From: Plotosus lineatus
Lineage: Eukaryota > Chordata > Actinopteri > Siluriformes > Plotosidae
Length of the DNA stretch: 64,000 bases
NCBI GenBank assembly: GCA_024760905.1
Contig: CM045733.1
Coordinates: 64,971,001 to 65,035,000 of the forward strand
Reading direction: 5' to 3'
A program made the position numbers and the translations under genes. Positions within the stretch are counted from its first letter, which is position 1, and every line of letters starts with the position of its first letter. A model generated the notes under the pieces. The model did not search any database and was not told the DNA's origin. It saw only the letters and a list, made by a program, of their open reading frames with translations. Below are positions 58,508 through 64,000 of the stretch, in pieces.

Positions 58508-60396
58508 GTCGAGGGATATTTTAAAAACTTTGGGCTCAATTTTCTCAGTTTCATGATTTTGCAGATACTGCGGTCTGGCTTGGGAGGGCAGCGTAGCCCT
58601 CCCCACATAAAATACTTCAGCCCGCAGCCCGCCCCGCCTCACAATGAGTTTCTAATTCTGAGCCCGCACTCGCCCTGCAGCACGCTCAACACAACTACAT
58701 ATTAATATTCATCCTTTAATTCACTCAAACCATAAAAAGTTACATTAAAACCAACAACTAACATTGCACAATTACAACGATAATGCAGTGTTACATTTAT
58801 TCAGCTCTATAAGCTGTATTCGTAACCGCCACCATATTGAAAAAATCGGCAAGCGTCCTTGATAATCGTAACTTGTTTCTACTCTCATCAAGCGTCCTTG
58901 ATAATCGTAACTTGTTTCTACTCTCATGCATGTTATATGATAGATACCCAGTGTGTTTGGACTTTAGATTACATGCATAAAAGCAATATGGCGATTATCC
59001 CAGTAGTGAAGTATTCATATTTAAAATTTCATTTTTAAGACTTGAGGCTGCTGTTCACAAGGAGGATGTCATTCACACTGCTAGTAGAAAGATATAATAT
59101 AACCTTTAATATTCTCTATGATGTGATCTTTCTGCTTGTAAATGATTCAGATGGTCGACGGATGGTCACTTTACATGAAGCTGAGCCGACTCACTTTACA
59201 TGAAGCTTAAAACAGCCAATCAACGCGTACAATATGTGAGGCGCTCAAAACCGAAAGTAGTGTACTTGCTGTGGGTTACACGGACTTCCGGTCTTTCAAG
59301 TGAGCAAGGGCGCCGTTGAACTCGTTTAGAACACAGCCCGCACTGATGTGATTCACCAGCAAACCGGAGAGTTCTCTTTCTTTTCTGGATCCGGGTTTCC
59401 ATTCATTTTACAACTCTCGATGCATGGTAGATTGCGCCGATTGGAGCAGATAGTTAATTCATCTCTGTGTATGCAACAGTCCGCATGAATCCGTGACATA
59501 GCCCGCAGCCTGCCACGCAAAACTTGGATCATTCTCAACTGGCCCCACATGAGTTTCAAATTGACCCGCCCTGCCCAGCAAACTAAAAAGTCTGACTTTA
59601 AATTTGTGCCTGCGGGGGCCACGGGCTGAAACCCGCCCCGCGCAGGGATCTAATACGAAGCACAGTTGCACCTGTCGGCCACCGTAAAGTACACATTCAT
59701 TATTTGTAAAAGCCACGGAGCCGCATCAGAGACGTGAATGAGCCGCATGCGGCTCTGGAGCTGCGGGTTGCCAACCCCTGGTCGAGAACAATATTTGATT
59801 TCCATTGTTGAAACAATGCCACAATTGTGGCTACATCACTGAGTCAAAAAAAAAAAATAATAATAATAACTGTGTGAAACAGAACAATTCTATGATTTTT
59901 TTTTGTACTGGGTGCATGGTGGTGAAGTGTTTAGCACGTCCACCTCACAGCAAGAAGGTCCTGGATTTGAGGCCTTGTGCCGAGGCGTTTCTGTGTGTAG
60001 TTTGCATGTTCTCTCACTGCTTGCATGGGTTTCACCAGGTACTCTTATTTCCTTCCACGGTCAAAACACATGTACATTAGGTTAAATATCTATTCCACAT
60101 TGACCCTAGGTGTGAATGTGAGAGTGAAGCTCTATCTGCATCTGCTTTATCTGTTGTTCTGCGATGGTCTGACAAGCTGTTTAGGGTGTACTACACCTTT
60201 TCCCATTATATTTCTGTCATCAGGTAAGAAAAAAGTGATGTGATAATCTGCTCATTCAGTGCATTCAGGTCATCAGCTGCTTCATTTTATTGCCACATTA
60301 ATGTTGCTGACCCTCAGCCCAATCAACTAGAGCCACAATGCCATGGGGATTTTTCTCCAGAAAATATAATGTACAAAATATGTGACTCGCTGCACC
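57416..60396. other. outer part of copy A'
   Basis: Inverse of copy B 32200-34930. It includes the MITE, GC-rich words, a 38-bp tandem duplication (58851-58926, single in copy B) and the hAT-like terminus near 59785. It stops matching at about 60396. Confidence 0.6.
58349..58591. mobile_element. 243-bp MITE with 33-bp perfect terminal repeats
   Basis: Ends 58349-58381 and 58559-58591 are exact inverses, starting ctgccctcccaagccagacc. The target duplication is CGTA (58345-58348, 58592-58595). The interior is mainly TA repeat. Copy B has the empty site ggcccgtagcccg-like at about 33976. Confidence 0.95.
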
Positions 60397-61299
60397 CCTA
60401 CTGAGTTTCAGTGTAGGCCACTGTATTTTGGCCTTTCAGCTATTTGTAACTTTTTGATATGAGGATCTATGAAGAGTTCATAGCATCAACTGTGAATGCA
60501 GAGATTAAAAAAAATGTAGACATGTTGAGAGTTTTGTTCGACAATTATTTATGCATCCTTAAACTGACTCCAGTTAATATAACCTTATACAGTGTACTAT
60601 TGTTGCGAGCAGCATTTAGCATGACTCAAAAGCTAGGCTTTAAACAATATTAGCAGAAGAAACATGTGCTTCCTGACACGTGTGACACGTAACTGCTATA
60701 TAATCCCAGTTAATACAAACTAAGAATAAAGCCCTATTAATGCTGAGCTGAGTGGAAACCCCTGAGTCTAGTCAACTATTCATAGTACTTTCATAGATCA
60801 CCAGATATACTGTACATGGCTAACATGAACATCCTGGAAGGAACTCATAAATAACAATGAACATGATACTAAGGTTAGGTACTATAAAGTGTCTGGAGTA
60901 TGTGGACTGTTAGCTTGGACTATTGAATGTTGGAGGCAATGTATCTGATAACATTTCAGTCATTGTCATTACCAAGTATATTATATAAAATTCATTCTGA
61001 ACCGCTTAATCCTAATTAGGGATACGGGGAGGTTGGCACCCATCTCAACCAACTCTGGGCGAGGGCAGAATCCACCCTGGATAGCTCGCCAGGCCATTGG
61101 AGGGCAGAAACACGCTGACGGCTATGCAGCTCCTCTTGATGAAGGTCAGCAATGGTTCTTTTACCACAAACCTCTCACCATAGACAATGAGAGACATGGC
61201 TGGCATAACACAGTTAGCTGCACTGGGGACACAGTGACAACCTGTTGTGAGTGGGCCTTGAACCCCCAACCTTGGGATCAGTGATCCCGGAATTACATA
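60397..61299. other. unique flank toward rd3, with teleost repeat
   Basis: First sequence not repeated elsewhere in the window. 60990-61290 is a teleost interspersed repeat related to 17521. No exon recognised. Confidence 0.5.
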
Positions 61300-62055
61300 C
61301 TATATTTGACGTGATAAGTCCTCAGGGCGCTTAAAAATTGGAGTGGGTGGGCGCTTATTAAAATGTTACCAGTGAGGTGGAAAACATGAATAATAACAGA
61401 ACAATAAAACAGTTTTACTGGGATTTGTATGATTCATTTTGTGGTATCAACCAAACTACTTACATGAAAGCTGAAAATAAGCAGAAAACAGAATAAATAA
61501 ATAAAAAAGACCCTTTAATTTCCCCCAAAATGTAAATCAACATGAATGCCAACTTTAGCACATGGCACTTTGAACCAATCAACACAAACAAACACATAGT
61601 CAGGAACAATGTATGAAGTTAGTGAGCAGGCGCATCGGGTGAAAAAGACTCGTCATCACATTCCGATAGGTCCATATCTGGCTCATCGCTCCATTCATTC
61701 AGAGCATCCCATAGTTTTGCTGTAGCAGTTTCTAATGGTTCATCGGTTGTTGGACATTTACCAAGAGAACACCACAAAATATTTTCCTGTTTTTTAAAGC
61801 ACGGCGGAACAATCAAATGTGTTGTTACTGATGAACATTATAGACATCCCCCAGTGGCAGGAGGTCTTGAAATACTGTGTAAACTCACTTTTACAGGCAG
61901 TGAAAGTCTCATTTTACAGTTACAGAGATGGATCGAATAAAATTGGTAAGTTTGATCTACAATTTTGCTGCCAGTACACATGGGCGGTTATTAGACGTAA
62001 GATCAAAAACAGGGGGGGGTGGGGGCTTATTGGAGCAGGGCACTTATTACGTCGA
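61300..62055 (-). mobile_element. non-autonomous DNA transposon with transposase tail
   Basis: Ends are similar inverted repeats (left tatttgacgtgataagt; right, inverted, tattcgacgtaataagt) and each is next to TA, as in Tc1/mariner/pogo elements. The minus strand at about 61619-61816 encodes an acidic tail, DEPDMDLSECDDESF, before a stop, like the C-terminus of pogo-type transposases. Fragments of the same family are at 1293, 19400 and 45317. Confidence 0.6.
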
Positions 62056-63190
62056 ATACGGTAAAATATCAGCTTTGAATAAAGTTCGTTCATTCATTTT
62101 TTGAACCAATTCATTCTTATTAGGGTCATGGTGAGGCTGGCGCCCAGCTCAGCCGATTCTGGGCGTGGGCAGAGTACACCCTGGACAGCTCGCCAAGCCA
62201 TCGCATGGCAGAAACACACTAACGGCTGTGCAGGTACGCTTGAGGAAAGTCAGCTATAGCACTTTTACATGAACCTCACACCATAGACAGTGAGAGACAT
62301 GAGCGGCCTTTGATAACCCAGTTAGCTGCACTGTGGGTATATATTAGTAAAGCTTAATGAATAAAAAGTATATTTTTTATTTCAAGGGGCAGCAGTGGTT
62401 CGGTGGTTAATGTGCTGGCTTACTAAACTGAAAGTCAGGGGTTCAGGCCCTACTATATCCAATCTGAACCCCCCCACCCCCCACCCCCCAGTGCAGCTAA
62501 CTGGGTTATTAAAGGTCAGCCATGTCTCTCATTGTCTGCAGAGTGTCTTCTGGCTGGGCACAAGCCTCCCCGCAACTTTAAATGGGATCGAGCGTTTCAG
62601 AAAATGAATGATTTTTATTTTAGGCACCATTGTTTTATTTTACTCATGTCTCTATAGCATAAATGTATAAATACATGTATACAGATATATAAACCCTTTA
62701 GAATCAATTTCAGTAGTTTACTTTATAATTAAAGTATTTTCTATCCAATTGCAAAGCGGGGTAACATACATATAATAGCTGCACTCATACAAACACATGT
62801 ATGCCTTCCCGGATAGGCTTATCAGGATGATAAGACATGTCAATAATTACGTCGACAAGATTAATCTCTTATGCAAAGTGATTATCACATAGACCCGAGA
62901 CTCTGTGCTGCTCCAAGAACTCATGGGAGTGCATGAAACCTAGCATGCGTGTTTCCATAATCTGAAAACCCAATGTGCGTTACTTGATAATGTGCACCTA
63001 TCTCTGATTAGAAAACTCGGATTGTTGACAAACTGGAGTCAATCTACAGTTTACAAATAGAAAAACAACTCTCCGAAAGGTAAGGGTTATAATAAGGCAC
63101 GGATAGTTCTAGTATTTAATCTTTTGTGGAAACATACTGTATAATGTTATATCATTACTCTTTCTCTCTGTCTCTCTCTCTGTCTCTCAG
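62056..63190. other. rd3 upstream region / intron
   Basis: 62085-62340 is a teleost repeat; 62400-62590 holds another diverged repeat with C-run. The last 30 bases are the CT-rich acceptor tract of rd3. No other exon seen. Confidence 0.5.
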
Positions 63191-63495
63191 ATGTTCCCCT
63201 GGTCTGCTATGTTCTCACTGGAGCCAAAAGTGCCTGGCCAGCGTACTCCAGAGGAGCTTGTTACTAACACCCTGATGTTGGAACTGGGTGCCATGGTAAA
63301 GCGTACTGAACGCATCTGTTTGGAAAGGGCCAGCAAGGTCCGTCGCCGTAGCAGCACCTCATCCTCCCCAGACTACAGCTGGCTGGCTGGGCCTCAACCT
63401 CATGTACCCTACGAGCTCACACCTGGAGACGTGCTGGACTTGCAGGAACTCTGTGCACGGATCCCGCCTCCGCAGTGTGGCCCTGTCATTGTCAG
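63191..63495 (+). CDS. rd3: rd3 first coding exon
   Basis: The acceptor tctctctcag ends at 63190 and the ATG follows at once; the donor gtaaac follows 63495, splitting an arginine codon (101 codons plus two bases). The protein starts MFPWSAMFSLEPKVPGQRTP, then TLMLELGAMVKRTER, DYSWLAGPQPHVPYELTPGD and CGPVIV. It matches RD3: TLMMELTGQM, VDYSWLA, YDLSPIERLQLEDVC and CGPAILR in the human protein, including the intron after CGP.I.R. RD3 binds and inhibits retinal guanylate cyclase and helps its transport in photoreceptors. The second coding exon lies beyond the window. rd3 rather than rd3l is chosen from the N-terminus. Confidence 0.9.
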
Positions 63496-63709
63496 GTAAA
63501 CCTGAAGTAATTTGCTTGGCTGGAATAGAGTGAAGTCAAGAGACAACTGTCCTCGAACATGAGTACCGCAGCTGCACCTTGAGAGGGAGAACAAGGTGGG
63601 GAGCTGCTCAAGCCCAGAAATGTTGTGGGACCGAGGAGGGAACTTTTAAAATGAAAGGATGAAGATGTGGGCTTTATGCATTGTATGCAGAATATCAAAT
63701 GATGTCTAA
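63496..63709 (+). other. rd3: rd3 intron start
   Basis: No feature besides the donor at 63496-63501. Confidence 0.5.
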
Positions 63710-64000
63710 ATATGGGGTGACACAGTGTAGTCGTGTTTAGCACGTCCACCTCACAGCAAGAAGACCTGGGTTTGATTCCCTGGCCTGGGCGTTTCTGTGT
63801 GGAGTTTGCATGTTCTACCTGTGTTTGCGTGGGTTTCCTCCCTCAGTCCAATAACATTGGTTAACTATTCCAAATCGCCCCTGGAAGTGAGTGTGAATAG
63901 TTGTTTGTATGTTTCTCTTCAATGTCCTGGTAAGCTGTTTAGGGTGTACTCCACCTTTGCCCCAACTTGGCTGAGATAGGCTCCAGCCTCCCCACAAACC
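63710..64000 (+). repeat. teleost interspersed repeat in rd3 intron
   Basis: Contains agcacgtccacctcacagca, gtgtggagtttgcatgttct, gcgtgggtttcctcc and gctgagataggctccagcct, the most complete member of this family in the window. Confidence 0.75.

Noticed and set aside
60459..60653. 64-residue frame in the unique flank
   Set aside because: No family resemblance and no splice or promoter context.

Overview
The window is nuclear DNA of a ray-finned fish. It has spliced genes with GT/AG introns, long CA, TA and GA microsatellites, and fish-type RTE and L2 LINEs, Tc1/mariner, pogo-like and hAT elements and a gamma/epsilon-type endogenous retrovirus. Common teleost interspersed repeats are scattered throughout; those at 12.48-12.81 and 47.28-47.62 kb are of a type I associate with otophysan fish such as catfishes and characins (inference). 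I see no RNA gene, CRISPR array or bacterial operon.

Two real genes frame the window. On the left, minus strand, is the 5' part of cenpf, which encodes the giant coiled-coil kinetochore protein CENP-F. Its promoter is near 17.2 kb, a 5' UTR exon ends at 16991, and eight coding exons run leftwards to the window edge. The exons keep reading frame at every junction and start with a 54-codon exon like the human one. On the right, plus strand, is the first coding exon of rd3, the photoreceptor guanylate-cyclase regulator, at 63191-63495. The two genes diverge head to head.

The 43 kb between them is a mosaic of extra, broken copies of the cenpf 5' region. Copy A (1-17362, minus) is the apparently intact gene. 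Copy B (about 17.37-41.8 kb, plus) is inverted and scrambled: exon 8, exon 6, exon 7, exon 6, exons 2-3-4-5-6, promoter, damaged exon 1. Copy A' (about 41.8-60.4 kb, minus) lies in the same direction as A but keeps only exon 8 (with a stop codon), exon 1, the promoter and upstream flank. This direct-inverted-direct order resembles a DUP-INV-DUP rearrangement and ends at about 60396, where unique sequence leads to rd3. An assembly artefact or merged haplotypes must be excluded.

Mobile elements date the copies. An RTE LINE in A intron 1 has a 16-bp target duplication and an empty site in B. L2 LINEs sit at different places in B and A' with intact sites in A. A 243-bp MITE in A' has its empty site in B. 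Retroviral pol, env, protease and LTR pieces are fused to cenpf exons in B. Exon 6 occurs four times, twice behind the same L2 junction and once directly behind an LTR.

The most striking signal is in the coding sequence. Between A and A', exon 1 differs at 15 of 162 positions, 14 of them amino-acid changing, while flanking non-coding DNA differs by about 1 percent. The four exon 6 copies show the same skew (16 changing, 1 silent, relative to A). Exons 2 and 5 do not. All counts were made by eye.
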